Shown here: in pieces, positions 22,429-36,400 of the stretch
Position numbering within the stretch: the first letter of the stretch is position 1
Layout: the number at the start of each line of letters is the position of its first letter
Source of the DNA: Stratiolaelaps scimitus
Lineage: Eukaryota; Arthropoda; Arachnida; Mesostigmata; Laelapidae
Direction: 5' to 3'
Length of the DNA: 64,000 nt
NCBI GenBank assembly: GCA_019614645.1
Contig: JABWDB010000021.1
Span: 744,001 to 808,000, forward strand
Notes under the pieces: model-generated
What the model saw: only the letters and a program-made list of their open reading frames with translations
Database searches by the model: none
Told to the model about the DNA's origin: nothing
Position numbers and translations under genes: made by a program

Positions 22429-25400
22429 AAATTTCTGTAACCTGCTGTCGGCTTTGTCATACTTTTTATAAAAGCGCTGTTTGTTCGGAATTTACTTGAT
22501 GCTGAGAGCTAAAGCGATTGTATCAAAAAAAATGTATTTAGGCTATTGAATAAGAATAATATGTCTGTATTCATTCTGTGCTTTGTATTCTGTATATGTT
22601 TTATTCTATTAAAATTCTAGATGTCCTAATATGCGTGTTGTCAAATTAATCAAAAACAATCTTAAGTACACGTACCTATTATAAACAGCCGTTGTTCATT
22701 TATTATAATGTATATATATTACAATACGTTAACTATGTACCAGGCGTTTTGACTGTCGTCACTCTCCAACATCTACTTACGTACAGACGTTGATTGCCAG
22801 ATTCGTGCGAAGGGTAGCCTGTGGCCTGGGAAATAGGGAAAGCTTGAGGGCACAATGCTCTTCCGTTGCGAAGAACCGTTGGTGTGGTGGAGTACGGCTG
22901 CTGCTTGTAGTGGGGAGAGTATCGTATCTTTCAACAGGCGGCAGCTTAGCTGCGCCCTCCTTGTTCCCCATCATACTTTCTGCAGTCCGAATTAAGTCAA
23001 GCCCGCTTCCGCCCTTGCTCTAGAGCACTGTATAGCATCAGTGATTATACCGGAAAAGAAGTATGTTGGTTGCACATCGATCGGTCATATCATTTTCATA
23101 TCTCCCTTAGTCTTTTCTCCCATAGCTCGTAGGGCCCCGAGCCGAAGCACCAAGTCCCACCGGCACATACGCCGCTAGGTTTCGTACGCTACAGTTTCGC
23201 GCGAAGATATCACCATACACATTTATAGTGTTGTTATTTTTCTGATTCTACGGGTTCGTTTCCATGCTGGGCTGGAAACGGTTTCTCTTGAAATTACTCA
23301 TTATTTGCATATATCTACGTGGAACCTTCGTACATATACGTGAGTACAATGGCAAAAACTGGTTCTGTCTCGACGGGCTTGCAATGCAGTGTCGCTAATA
23401 TACAAGCGAAATCAAGCGGTAATGAAAAAGCATATAGAGTAGTGTAATGCAGACTCTCTTCCCCTCCTTTCTCTACCCAGTAAACAGGTGTATGCTAGTT
23501 TAAAACCTCCCAAGTCCATAAGCTCATAGGCTGGGGCAATTCTATGCGCTTGTCACAAAACAGTTTGATCAGCCAGATTTCCACTGGGATTCAAGCTAAC
23601 CCCAGAATTCCAGCAACCACGCACCTACGAGCAGCCAGGCCGTCATCGACTGGAGTACAATGCCCTGATGTGTGGAAGTGGCCAGCTGATTTCCATGTAT
23701 ATTGAGCTCGAGTGCATTGAAGAAGCGGGACATCGTTGCCTTGGTTGTCTACGGGAGCATTACCAAAAGTGGCTTGCACGTTGTTTGGTTAGACCTTAGT
23801 ACAATTCTGGTTCATCTAACAGCTTGCTGAAAATCAACCTGTTCACAAACTATAAAATGTGAAAACCTACTTTCCCACTGATATTGATAAGCTTAGCAAT
23901 AGACCAATTTAGCCTCCGATTAGAACAACTTTTAAAATCCTACTTTTGACAGGTACATATTTTGCTGCTTTTAAACGAATCCATTGCCGCGGTCCCGCAC
24001 AACTGTGCCACAAGACTCCTTTGTTCGATGGCATACGATTACGCCGGGAACCTGAAATCATAAAGTCCACCAATTTCACAACACCACAAGGGACATGCGA
24101 ATCTATCTATTATTAATGAACGACATATTATTTATATTATTATTCAGCATGCTCTTAAAATGCTAACTAACTTTATCGGCATGCCAGTTTTTTCCCGGTT
24201 TAAATACAGTATTATCAACCTAGTGTAACTATCCTCTATCTTGAACATTCATCTTTACCGGTTCCCACGTCCTGTCGGCCGTTTGCCAATAACCACCTTT
24301 GTGGGTAAGTCTTTTCAGTATCTATTGCAATATTTAGTGGAGTTGGAGGCCACCGATAGAGCAATACCTTGTGAAACCATGTAATCCGGTTAGGTGTCCC
24401 TCCGACACACTCACTGCTGCAGTATCGTTCGTCTTCTGTGTGTACTGGTCTACGTTGAACGGGCGGGAACACCGATCGTGGTGACATGTCGGTTTCCCAG
24501 GAGAACCGTAGCTTCGAAAATTCCAGTGGGGGCAGATATGGCGAGCTTCTGAGCGATATCGCAGAGTGGGGGGTTATCAAAAGGAGTGTGGAACTCGGAG
24601 AATCGCGGGATCAAAGAGTAACGGTTCGGAGATTGCACGAGACAGCCAGTGAACTATAGCGAACCAGTGTGTGACGTAGAAGCGTAACGTAAGGCTAACT
24701 GAACCGGGGTCCGCGATCCTGACTGAGACTGATTCGCTTAGAAAGCGCTACTACCCCGATGCTTTTCGTTACCCTCTGCTTTGGTTGAGAGTGAAAGGGA
24801 GAGAAAGAAAGAGAGTTAGATAGCTTGAGAGAGGAGGCTTCGGTAAAGGGACTGCTGCTACAGCTGATGCCGATGGGTCATAAATCGCATTAATTTCCGA
24901 CGTTGCTTTTTCTCGAGAGTCTCGTTCCGGGAGCTCGAAGGCTGTCGCTTGCCGATTTTAACGGATGACTTCAGGCCTGGCCTTCGTCGCCTGCGACTGA
25001 TCCCAGCGATGGTGAACTGAAGCTCTCTCTCAGAGAAGCAGGAGGGAACCAGCTCTACTGGCCAAACGGACGCCATCTCGTGCGGCTTCTAGACTCGCTG
25101 TGTGTAATATCCCCTCCAAACTTGGAATGGCGTCGCCTTTAGCTCATCTAGTCTATCTTTAACCTCCTCCTTCAGGGTGCAGAGAAGCAGCACATTATCA
25201 GCATAGGCCTAGTACACGTACACTCATTCGGAAGGTCAGAGAGCGACCCACGTCGGGCGGGTCGCTTTGACTTCTGTTTTGCGGTTGCTTTCTGACCCCG
25301 TCCGTAGCAGATGGTGCACGTCTAAAGCTAAATTTGTGATCGCTGTAAACAACATTCTGGGCGTGTAGATGTTCTGCGAATAAAAATGTGTTGAGAGACT

Positions 25401-28400
25401 GTTATTTTCGCATGAAGCGCCATTGTCCTCCTTTTCGTTTATTGAATAAGGAGTAATTAAATTATATGTAGAAAATATATTTCCCGAGCGCTCAATGCAG
25501 AGAGACTTACACACTACTCCAAAGCTCCAAGACGGAAACAGTGCCTCAGGAATTACTGATGAATACAAATTTGAGCAACAACAGCTCCTAAAGTTATTGT
25601 TAATGTTTACAAATAATAAGAGTACTACGATCCAATTATCCAATAATTATCCCAATTCCACAGTGCGATTTAATAGGCCAATGATGAAAGATGAAATTGT
25701 TTCAGCCAATTGCATAATTTCACAACGCCCTCCAGATTTTTTGGCATTGGGAGTTGTGGCAGGGCCTTGACACAAGCACTGAAACATTGATAAAAGTCGT
25801 TGCGAACTCTTGTAACTACTATAGAATAATACCTTTCAGTCACAAAACGGATCAGTGGCAAACAGGAGAACTTCATTCTGTACTGATGTATTTTGCTCGT
25901 AGCTTCGACCCTCAATTGAAATAGCTTGAAATCTTATATGCGTCCTCAGTGATGGTTTCTGCGGATGACTAGACCTTTCTCATTTCGTCGTTATTAATGA
26001 ACCCCGTTAAGTGTAAGCCAAGCAAACTTTGCCTTTTAAGAAAGCTGACTAGGTCGCTTTTCGAAGATTCGACGGCCGGTCTACCCGACGCTGTCCCTAT
26101 TTGGGCGTTGAGGTGTTAACATTTTGCTACGGCAAATATTTCCGGCCACGCCTGGTAAACGTTGGCCTGATGAACGCGGCGCCGTAAGCATCACGGCGTC
26201 CTGCGAGGTGCGGGCTTAGGTAGCGGTTGAGGCAACAAAGATGCCTCTGCAGCGCCATCGGGGAGCCACCAAGGGCGTCCTTCGGGTCTCCAAACTCGCC
26301 ACTGCTCTGTGGTTGGCTGCCTGTGCTTGCTAGCCACCCTCACTGTCGCCACCGCCAGGTCGAACGACATCGTGACACCGAACGAGAGACCTTTACAGGG
26401 AGCGCCCCGGAGGGGCATCGTTGACTTGCCATCCGGCGAACATGGTCCGTGCTTCCACATGACATGAAAGTGAGGTGCTTCTCAGAGGTAGCAGCAGGGC
26501 GCACTTTCGGCTGCGCGGCGGCGCTAATTTGTAAGTCAAATTACCCAACCAACCATCCAGCAACCGACGCCAGCGAACTCACATACCACGCCGCCGGAAC
26601 CATCGCTAGGATGCCACCGCAGCCGCCATACCGCCGCCTCAAAGAGTGGCTACTGCCGGCAATCTTTTCCTTCATATACGCCCCCGCCTTGACCCTACAA
26701 CCCTTGGCCTTCTCGTTCCGTTGCCAACGAACCGCCACGATCCGCTCGTTCTACTAGTCCCCAGACGGCCCTTATAGCGGGACGAACGCCCGACTGGTGA
26801 AGCAAGAACCCACAAGCCCATTTGGCGAGCGAGAGGCAAGGCGAGTTCAAGGATTATTTACTTTTCAGCCAACCCACAGGACCATGGAGGCACACACGCA
26901 TCACACCACACACGTCTCCCAAGAAAGCCTACTCTTTCTCCCTCTTTAGCTTTTTCTTCACCGTCCTCTTGCTTTGCACGCTCCTTCGTTTCCATCTTGT
27001 TGCCAGAAAGTCATCGTATCGCACCGAAGCGCGCAGACGAGACCCTGGGACCCCAAGACCCCGTCACGAGACTAAACGCATTGGCCGCTTCGTCTAACCA
27101 AACCGCCCCGGGGCGCGGCACTACTCGTCTTTCATTCTCTAGTCTCGCGCTGCCAAAGCCATCGCTGCCGCTATGCTTGCGCGCGAGCCCAGCGCCTGTG
27201 CTGCCCCCACCCTTTCCCCTCACTTCCATATCCCAGCCAACAGCCCGACCCTGGCCTACCGACTCCCTAGCTATCTCGAACATGCGATCACAACGCGAGC
27301 TCCGTAGTCAAGCCCCTCCTTCGCTTCGTCGTTGAGTTATCTGCATACGATGCCACACTACAACGACCGACGATGCATAGGGTGAGGAGGCAATACGAGA
27401 AAGGGTCAGAAGAACCAGCAGCAACGGGAGTAGGATCGAGATGGAATTCCTGGTGTACTTGCTCTCAGACTCGATAACTGCACGTCCGCTAGTTCGCTCG
27501 GGTTTTGGTCTGCTCGTCTCGAAGCCCAGCAAGCCCGCTAGCGTGGAACCGGGAAGCAGAAAACAAAATTGGAAAGAGAAGCCTATGGGACCTTGCAGTC
27601 CGATCTATCTAAGAAAAAGGATGGGACTACAGCAATTGGCGCAGAATGAAAAGAGTACTATGTAGTCTGCCCCCTCATGCTCGGCTTCGTCCTCTGTATC
27701 GTATAATACAACGCGCAGTAAACTCGAACAGATGAAAGCGAAGATCATCTGTAGTAACCAGCTACGTTGCTCGAAGCGAGACAGCGATTTGAAGCTGACA
27801 GAGAACGGTCCCTCACTCTCTGCTGTCAGAACCGAATAGTTTCCATTGCCAATTAATGGGTTAGGACCAGGGAAAATATATATATAAGTATAGTTACTAT
27901 TTATTTTTTATACATGTTCATAAAGGTAATGAAAGTGGAGAGGTTGAGAGCCAGTCGATGGAGAAAAAAAGCTCTTATCTTACGTCTAAGATCTCGGTTT
28001 GTTGAATGTATCAAACCACACAACTATTCCGACTAATATAATTTCATATTTTCGAAATGTAATTTTATGTCTTTCCATAGCATGCAAATGTGGAGTGAAC
28101 ATTCAAAATACAATTTGGAAGAGAATCCTGTACTTCCGAAATGCGTGGCCGAATTATACCCAGAGGATGAGTGCTATCAAACTGTTCTGTTATTTAATAG
28201 GTTAACTGGTCCATTATGTTCCGAAATATTCGATGGTGAGTAGTAATTGGCGTGGAATTGTGGGACACATCGGCATACGTTGATGACAAATTACTTATTA
28301 TCGAATATTGAAAGTACAATGAATACAGACTTTCATTGGGGGGAGAGTATGCTTTAACCATGTATATCAAAACAAAATAATGGTGGTTAGAGTTGAGCAG

Positions 28401-31400
28401 GAGTAGAGTGCGATGACTGAAGTCGACACCTGGCGGGCGTTCAAGGATTGACATAACCCGTCGAAAGATTAACCAAAGTCTGAGGGTTCGAAGCCAAACT
28501 TCCATCAAATCTTTCTTCGTCAATTGATACGCAGTCACATAGTAACGTGTATTTCAAAAGAAGAAAGTCGGAGAATCATGTTTTCAGTAGTTTGGCATAA
28601 TCTAAAGCTATATATTCTAGTCATTTTTCTCTCGTTTTTTTTATATTCACATTTCTATTGACATACCAATGAATATATACTAAGAACAGAAAAGAAAAGG
28701 TTACCTCTTTAATTGTCCTAGCCTTAGCCGTCACAACTAGACCAAATATTCCCTCCCATTGACATTTGTGAGAACAAACAGCTCAAAAAGTCTCGTCGGG
28801 ATTCCGCTGAAGACTTGGTTCTATCCAATGAAATGTTTGTCAAACGAATAACTTGGCCTATATAACAAATGTAACAAGATCCAGCGATGTTAATTATAGT
28901 CATCTATTTATGATATAAGCGATTCGTTTAGGAGTGTTCATATTTTTGTTCGATTACTCCATCTGTTGCGGACAAAAAACATTGTAGGCTAGCACATAGG
29001 ATTCATTCAGGTCAATTAGGACCATCAGAGCGATAATAGGAGTGAGAAACACACGATGTTTCCGATAACGTGTGTTTTTACATTAGTGCTAATTAACCTT
29101 GTTATTTCCAAGGCTACTTAGTCGCGAAAGCATACAAGCAAGGCTAACGGGTGAAATGTTGAAGTCAATAAGCAGCAATTAATTAGGCTTGTCGTTTCTG
29201 ACAGCATCCGAGGGCAACAGTTGTTGTTGTTGTCAAATGAAGCATCATCCGTACGGGGGCCAGGCGGCAGCCAGCGGCCTATAATACATAACAGCACTAC
29301 AGCGTGAATATGTATTGCATATTCATGGCGGAAAGCGGTGAAAGCAAAGGTCGGGAAGTCTGCTTTATGACTAGCTATTAATGTATCTGGTATGAATTTA
29401 CAATTCTGACTAATGGATGTCACAATAACTCAATTTTATAGGAAAAAAATATTACTTGTACTACCTGTGAACATGCAGATAACCTTCAAGCTGTGGTCTA
29501 TGCATCCGATATTTAGCCCAATGAATACAGTACATGCAATTCTAATTTTTCAACGGATTGTTCATTATGATATTTTTAAATGTGCTATGTGTTAAAGAAA
29601 AAATAGTCCACTCGGTCAACGGATCGCTCCTTGGTGAAATGAAACAACAACTTTTGCTGAATACCTCCGAAATAAATCCGAAAAATACGACCTTATTCAT
29701 CTCGGCAATTGATATTTGTATCAATCGAAGCGAAGCAGGGAAACTTCTTTTATGCAGCCATATATGTGCTTGCATAAAACGCACCTTCACAAAAAAATAG
29801 TTCCAACATCGTCGCTTTGGGCACCATCATATTCATAGCGATTACTTGACGGGCTGGTCATTGAAAGGCATTTTGCGATATGTATGCTAGTGGATGAGCT
29901 GCGGTGTCAATTACATTTGTTGGCTCGGATGTTCGTCGATATCTTATACCCGTATATTATTTGGTTGCTTAAAGAGCACACGTCACAAATATACAAGTTT
30001 GTGAGCGCATTTGCTACGCAATATCAAAATCATCTCCTTGCCGGATTCGATGGAAAATACACTTGAGAATCAAGCAGTGCTTCGCTGATTGCTCCTATAG
30101 TTCCTGAGGTAATGTCGCAATTGGCTTGTATCAATTAGCGCATTATACAAGGTTCTGTGTACGGGACAGGGCGTAAAAGCACCAAATCATTAGTCCAACA
30201 GGTATATGATTGTCTATCTAGGTACTATTCAGAAACATAGCTGGATAAAGACAGTGTGTTGTAGCATTAAGCCCACAGTGGTTATACATGTTATGTGTTC
30301 GTCGACAAATACACAGTATTACCAGGATATGCTTCTGTAACGAGATGTAGGAAATTATATAGATTGCTGGGAAGCAGTCTCATTTACTATTCATATTATT
30401 ATAGTTTGATCAGTTTTCTCTCAATTCTGCTATGTCGCGAGTGAGAACTCAGCCACGTACAAGGTCAGAAAACGTATAACCTATTACAACACAATGAATT
30501 ATCTTCTTACGCTCTATAGCCCTTGCACGGACAAGGTCATAGTTGATCAATGAGGTAGTCATTAATTGCTACTTTTGCTTCGCACGAGTAAGACCCTTGT
30601 AGAGCTCAAAGATTTAAATTCTCCCCAGAATAAGGCGAGCCAGCGAATACCCAACCTCCGAGAATCGTTCGATTCAGCCCGTTTCATATCGGGACGACTG
30701 GAATGAAAAAATGCGATAGAAAAAAGGGCTATGCAGAACAGGAGCTGCATATATCGTGGTATGACAGCGATGTCTGTAGTTGGGGATCCTCGACTTTCAT
30801 CGGACAAGCTCAAGGAAACTGCATCCTCGTGAGTTTGGCGAGTTCGCTGGCGGTGGCGACATGGCAAACTCCGATATTCCGAAATCGAAGACGAAAAAGA
30901 CGATGCGAATATTTATCGTGTCGTCGCTGGTGCTGCGCGTCTCATCCAGTGGAAAGATAGTCTGCCTCCCTTGTGTGTGTGACACCTCTGCATCAGCGCT
31001 GAATTTAATTGGGTATAATAAATATTATCCCTGGTAAAAAACCTTTTACTATAGGGATTTAGGTTTGTTCCTGCCATCGCAAATTTTCTTTGCCTACTGA
31101 TATGCTGCAGTGGAAAGTATAGAAATTGGTTTTTGTAACTATTATGGATGTTTTTCTGTCTTGGATTAAAAATTCTTGGAAAACTGTTATGCAGTAAGGT
31201 TTATGCAAGATATTAAAAGTGAATGTTCTAGAGAGAGTAGAAGATAGAGAGTAAAGATAGAGTTAAAGTGTTACCTAGCACTTTTCTTCTCGGAACAAAG
31301 TGTTATTTAGCACTTAGAGTCTTTCTTTAAATTTTGCTCTCGTTTTTGATTTATTTTACGGATGCGTTGTCAATTGGTCACTTGATAGCCGATTGTATTG

Positions 31401-33312
31401 TGCTCTTTGGCGCCTGCAGCGAGTGTCTCGTGTCTCTGTGAGCGCGGCTGTCAGCAAGTCGTAAGATCTTCGAGAGCGCCAGGATCTTCAAGTTCGCTCC
31501 CTCTAATTCCCCTTCTATTTCGATGCGCAGTAGTCGGCATTAAACACTCGAAGGCTAATTAATTTAACGGCCCGCGACTCGCCCTTCGGCGCTGACTTGT
31601 CCTCGGGGAATGACCATCCCCAGCGCCTGCGTTCTACACATCTGCCAATCGGTAAGCGTCGCATGTAACTGCATTTGCGTAAGAGGGCTCTACCTACCTC
31701 ACTCAACAAACCACCCGCGATCCCCCTCGATGTGTGAGAAAAGCACGAGAAAAGGACGATACCGGAGAAAAATGACGAACAAAATACAGAAAGCAGAACA
31801 TTAGAGTCCAGAGCCGAGCACGTGACGATCGACATTATAGAAGCAGTATTAGTGACAACAGAGGGCAGATGGAACAGGTCCGACAGGGAGCGGACAGGAT
31901 GAGACTTTCATAGGGTCTGGATTTTCAAATGAGAACTGTCGCCATTGCGTTAAACTTGAGCGATACACCAGAGGGACATTGGACAGAAAATGGAGGAAGA
32001 AAAGGAGCCAAGTACAAATGACCTACTAGTTTATTTCTATGTTTTTTCTTTGGATTACAATTAATAATGGTGTTATGGTCTGCCACTCCCGGTTACACCG
32101 TATCCCGTGCAGAGTGGGCCAAGCTACGGAAGCACGCCGCCCTCCGCCGGTAACTCACCTCTTTTCCCCTCTTGTCTCAGAAACCTTCGAGGCGGCCACT
32201 GCCCCTCATTGCTAACTTCCTCCAAGGAGCTAACCACGAGCTGGCAATATTCGACATAGAATGTATATCAATCTGTTACATGTATGAACTTAATCTGTGT
32301 CATTTCAAAGTGCATGAACTAAACGACAAATTAAAAAAAAAATGGTTTTGAGATCTCTTTCGGTACACTAATGCTAAGATCAATGGTTTGGTCAAAGGGT
32401 TGGGCTAAGTCATGGCTGGTTCATGTTGTGTTAACTAACCAATTTTTTATAACTTTTTTGATTATTGAGCTAAAGTGCGCATGCGGCCTCGAACCGGCAT
32501 AGTCTTGATTTAGCATCCATGTCTGAATGCCATAATTCACTGTCTAGGCCTACCCTAGAGTAAAACAGATGTTCACGCAAAACGCTTATCTGTTGGCGGA
32601 ATACATGCTCAACGTTAGCTGAAATATTAGACAGTTGCATCACAGTAAAGGCAGGGAATTAATATAATCTTAGAGTTGCAGAAATTGAACACAAAAATGA
32701 ACTGCGTAGTAGATTACGTAGTATAAATACACAGTTGATACGATGAAACAATGATATGTAAAGCGACACTATTCGACATCGGTATCACTCCGACTACAAA
32801 GTACGTTTAATATTTTCGTTCCACCATCGCTCAACAAGATATCCGCGCACCACATTATTAGAATATATTCAAAAGCGTGTTGAGCAGGAAGCGTTGGATC
32901 GGTCTTTTTTGGATGCCAAATTCAATTTAAATTCCCACATTTGCTTTAGCCAGTGTTGTCTGGCGCTGTGGAGCGAGAGAGGTGTCAGCAGTTGCAGGGC
33001 GAGTAAAGAATCGCTGGCATCTGTACCAAGTCGGCAGAAGAGTTAAACGCACGATCGTCCCGGCCAAAATGCAGATTGAAACAAATATTTACCAGCAGGA
33101 GCCGCCGATTCAGCAGGTGGCAGCGGACCTCGCGCAGGACGCGAGGCGAATACAGCAGCCCCGTGCATCAGTTGCACATCGCCTTTCGAATCGCATATGC
33201 CATATGCATAGCACATCACTCCCTATTTGATGTTCGGGTATTGCAAACACCGCTATTGCCTCGTCCGGCTGCTTCTTCCAACTGCCAGAATAGTACACAC
33301 CCACGCTCCCTT

Positions 33313-33332
33313 TCTCTCTCTCTCTCTCTCTC
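33313..33332. repeat. (TC)n microsatellite
   Basis: A TC run of about 20 bp. Confidence 0.9.
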
Positions 33333-33442
33333 CCTCCCACAAACAGACACACATAGAACCTCTGGTTTGCTGTCTGCGACGCACTTTGTAAGTACATTCA
33401 CATTGATAATAAGCAGTATTCTTTTTCCTACCACGGGATTGC

Positions 33443-33472
33443 CCTATCTATAGGTAGACACCTATAGATAGG
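33443..33472. repeat. Perfect inverted repeat, 13-bp arms
   Basis: CCTATCTATAGGT at 33443-33455 and its exact reverse complement at 33460-33472, separated by AGAC. It could form a cruciform or RNA hairpin; no T run follows it. Confidence 0.9.
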
Positions 33473-36400
33473 AAATTTATTTCACATTCATTGTATAGGT
33501 TCTGTAATATCTTTATTATAAAAATACAAAATAAAAACTGAGCTGATCTTCACCTTTTGGCAGCCGCCCATAGTTGTAATATACATTATATATTTGTACC
33601 ATATATCACATTTCGGCTTTATATTATATATATAGTACCTCACTTATACTCTCAAATTTTACCCCCTTTTAACGGTTATGGAAACCTATTCTCAATCACA
33701 TTTTCATTCCCGTATCAATATGCTCCACATCATACACGCGCATCAAACCATGCCTAAGGCTATCCTGCAAAAAAGTAAAACAAATCCCTGCAACCTGCTA
33801 CAGTCGAACCAAAACTGAGTTCAGACAAAACTCTGTTTAAACCTCGGTTCTGTTACCCAATAGCATTAAAATTCGCGTTGTAATCATTGCATTGTATAAT
33901 AAGAGTTCTTCCATTAGCTTATTTTAATTTTATCCACCGCGTGGACATTTATTCACTTATCATCTAACCCTACTTAAGCTATTGGATAGCTTGTTAATTC
34001 AGTTTTACTATTTTCGATTCCATTTCATTACAACGCGATTACTCAATGGACCTAACTAAATAACTCTGTTACGTTGTTCCAGTCATCCCGTTCAGCTGCA
34101 CCAGTTATCCCATTTTCCTGTGTACATTATTCCCACTTCGAATTGCAATTAACACGTCACCTTGCAACTGCTAATCCTTCACCCTGTTGGAGTTACCCAG
34201 TTACCCCATCCGTGATCTCAAAGTAATATTATTCTATCCGAATATTCCTTTATTAACGGAGGTGATTGGTATAATATAAGTAATATAGCGCAACTGAACG
34301 TCCTCACCGGCAATTGGCCATGAATAATTGTTATTACTAGTATGAACGTTATTATTGTATAAACAGCTTAGCCCATCTGAATATAAGTATTATCAGCCCT
34401 ACGGATCAGATGTGAGGCCCTCCAAGAAAACATATTATTGATTTTCTCAGTTCGAGCGATGACCATTGTATGTACGGCAGCATCGTCTTTGTAGGATATT
34501 ACGTCGGTTGCGGACTGTTGCGTTGATACCACCCATAATTTCCAAAATGCTCGGACAAATTTTAGATCATTGGGAAGTTGGATCGAGAAAGATTTGCAAC
34601 GCTCACATCGATGTCAGAAATTTTCGACAGCTTCGAAAAACAACGATCTTTGCCCCGATTAACAAACTAGAAATACTTTTGTACGTTTTACTCTTTCATA
34701 CATAAAGGTGATCTTTACACGTCGCTTTTATCATAGTTTCCGCCAAGGCACGCATACATAAAACAAAGTATAAAAATCGTTTGAGCCATTTTCGAGGGAT
34801 CACTGTCAGTCTCCTTATCACCACGGGTTTTTTTCGTCACACAAGCCAGGCACATGCAAGATCATAGACATCATTGGTGCCGTTTTCCGAAATCGTCAGT
34901 ACACTCTCACATATGCACACGAATAGATGTGTACATGCAAACTGTACACGTAGGATAGAATACACACTTAAATTTACATATATACAGAGGAGAGACAGGA
35001 AAGTTGGCTTCAAATAAAGTGAGACATAAAACCTATACGCTTAGGAAAAAATGGAGTTGGAGTTAAAACAAATGCTCCTTGAACTATAGGGTTTTTTTTC
35101 TTATCTGTAAACTCACATCTTATCCTACTGTAAGACTACGTTTACCATCCTCATTGAATATTATACAAACTTTTGACAAAATTTCACAGGTATAAAACAC
35201 GATTGTGGGTTTATCCGTAATATATATGTTAGCTCACTTGTTTTTCACTGTGGTTCGACTTGGGCAATTCGTCGCAGGTTGACTTACCCAGATGAGCGCA
35301 ATCTACTTAAGGTAAAGGAGTATTAGATGGTGCGATAGTTGATGATGTGAGCTGAAGGCTCTAGAAAATGCATACTGCTTGGGCTATACCATAATACTAC
35401 TAGGTAGGTTGGAGAGGCCTGATACACATAAAAAGGACAGATCCAATTCATCCGGTTAGATTATTGTATGTGTTGCACTTACTGCATGCATATACACCTG
35501 AGCATATTCGTGAATAAACAAGTCCTGCATATCAAGTCTTGTAACAGTCGCTTGTGTGATCCGTCTGCATGCACTACCTGCTTATTAGATATTGCGTGGC
35601 AACTAATATTCAAGTTAAAATATCCAGTGTGCAAATTGAATTATGCCGGCCATTATTGGATTTTTTTCTTGTAATAACTGTATCGATCACAAACAAAGTC
35701 GGCAATATCGGACAACCTGGGGAGAGAAAAGGCCCTGTTCACCCTCAACGAAAATTTTTTAAAGGAGCTTTCGGTTCTCATTGTAGGTTTAGCCTTAACG
35801 TTCAGTTATTAGTTCTGTGTACAGTCACTTAAACAGTCAGTACAAAGAATATAGACATCCAAATCAGAAAGTTCACATATGATTTCAGCAATATGAGGAC
35901 ATACTAATAAGAGAAATGCATGTGCATGCGGTATTATACATATTATGCATGTATATATGCATCCGAGGCGACGTTTACCACTGCTGTTCTAACTGCATAT
36001 TCAACAGCGTGCAAACGCCTCGCCCAATGGTAAAGTTTAGCAGTTGTGGAATAGTAGACACTTTTATGAGCGTTATCCCAGCTTCGTCTATTCCTACTTC
36101 TACCATAACACATTTTATATATTATACATACACCTATGTACATACACAGACGCAGTATATGGACGACATGGAGGCTCATTTGTAACACGAATGTGTAACG
36201 CCCAATACAATATTTACTATTACAAATTAATACAGCGTTAACTGAACACGGTAGTTTGGCTTCCCTGTATTTATTTCTGCTCTTCTTTATTAATACCGCT
36301 ACGCCGGTGGTGGTCAGACACAGAATCACCTCCAACAATTCTCCTAGTTGCCCGGCTTCAATGTCCCAAACACGATCCTCTCGCGAGGGAGCATCGTTTG

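Noticed and set aside
30861..31034. Small membrane protein starting at an ATG in a good context
   Set aside because: A start context alone is weak; there is no homolog recognised, no splice evidence, and the frame length is within chance.
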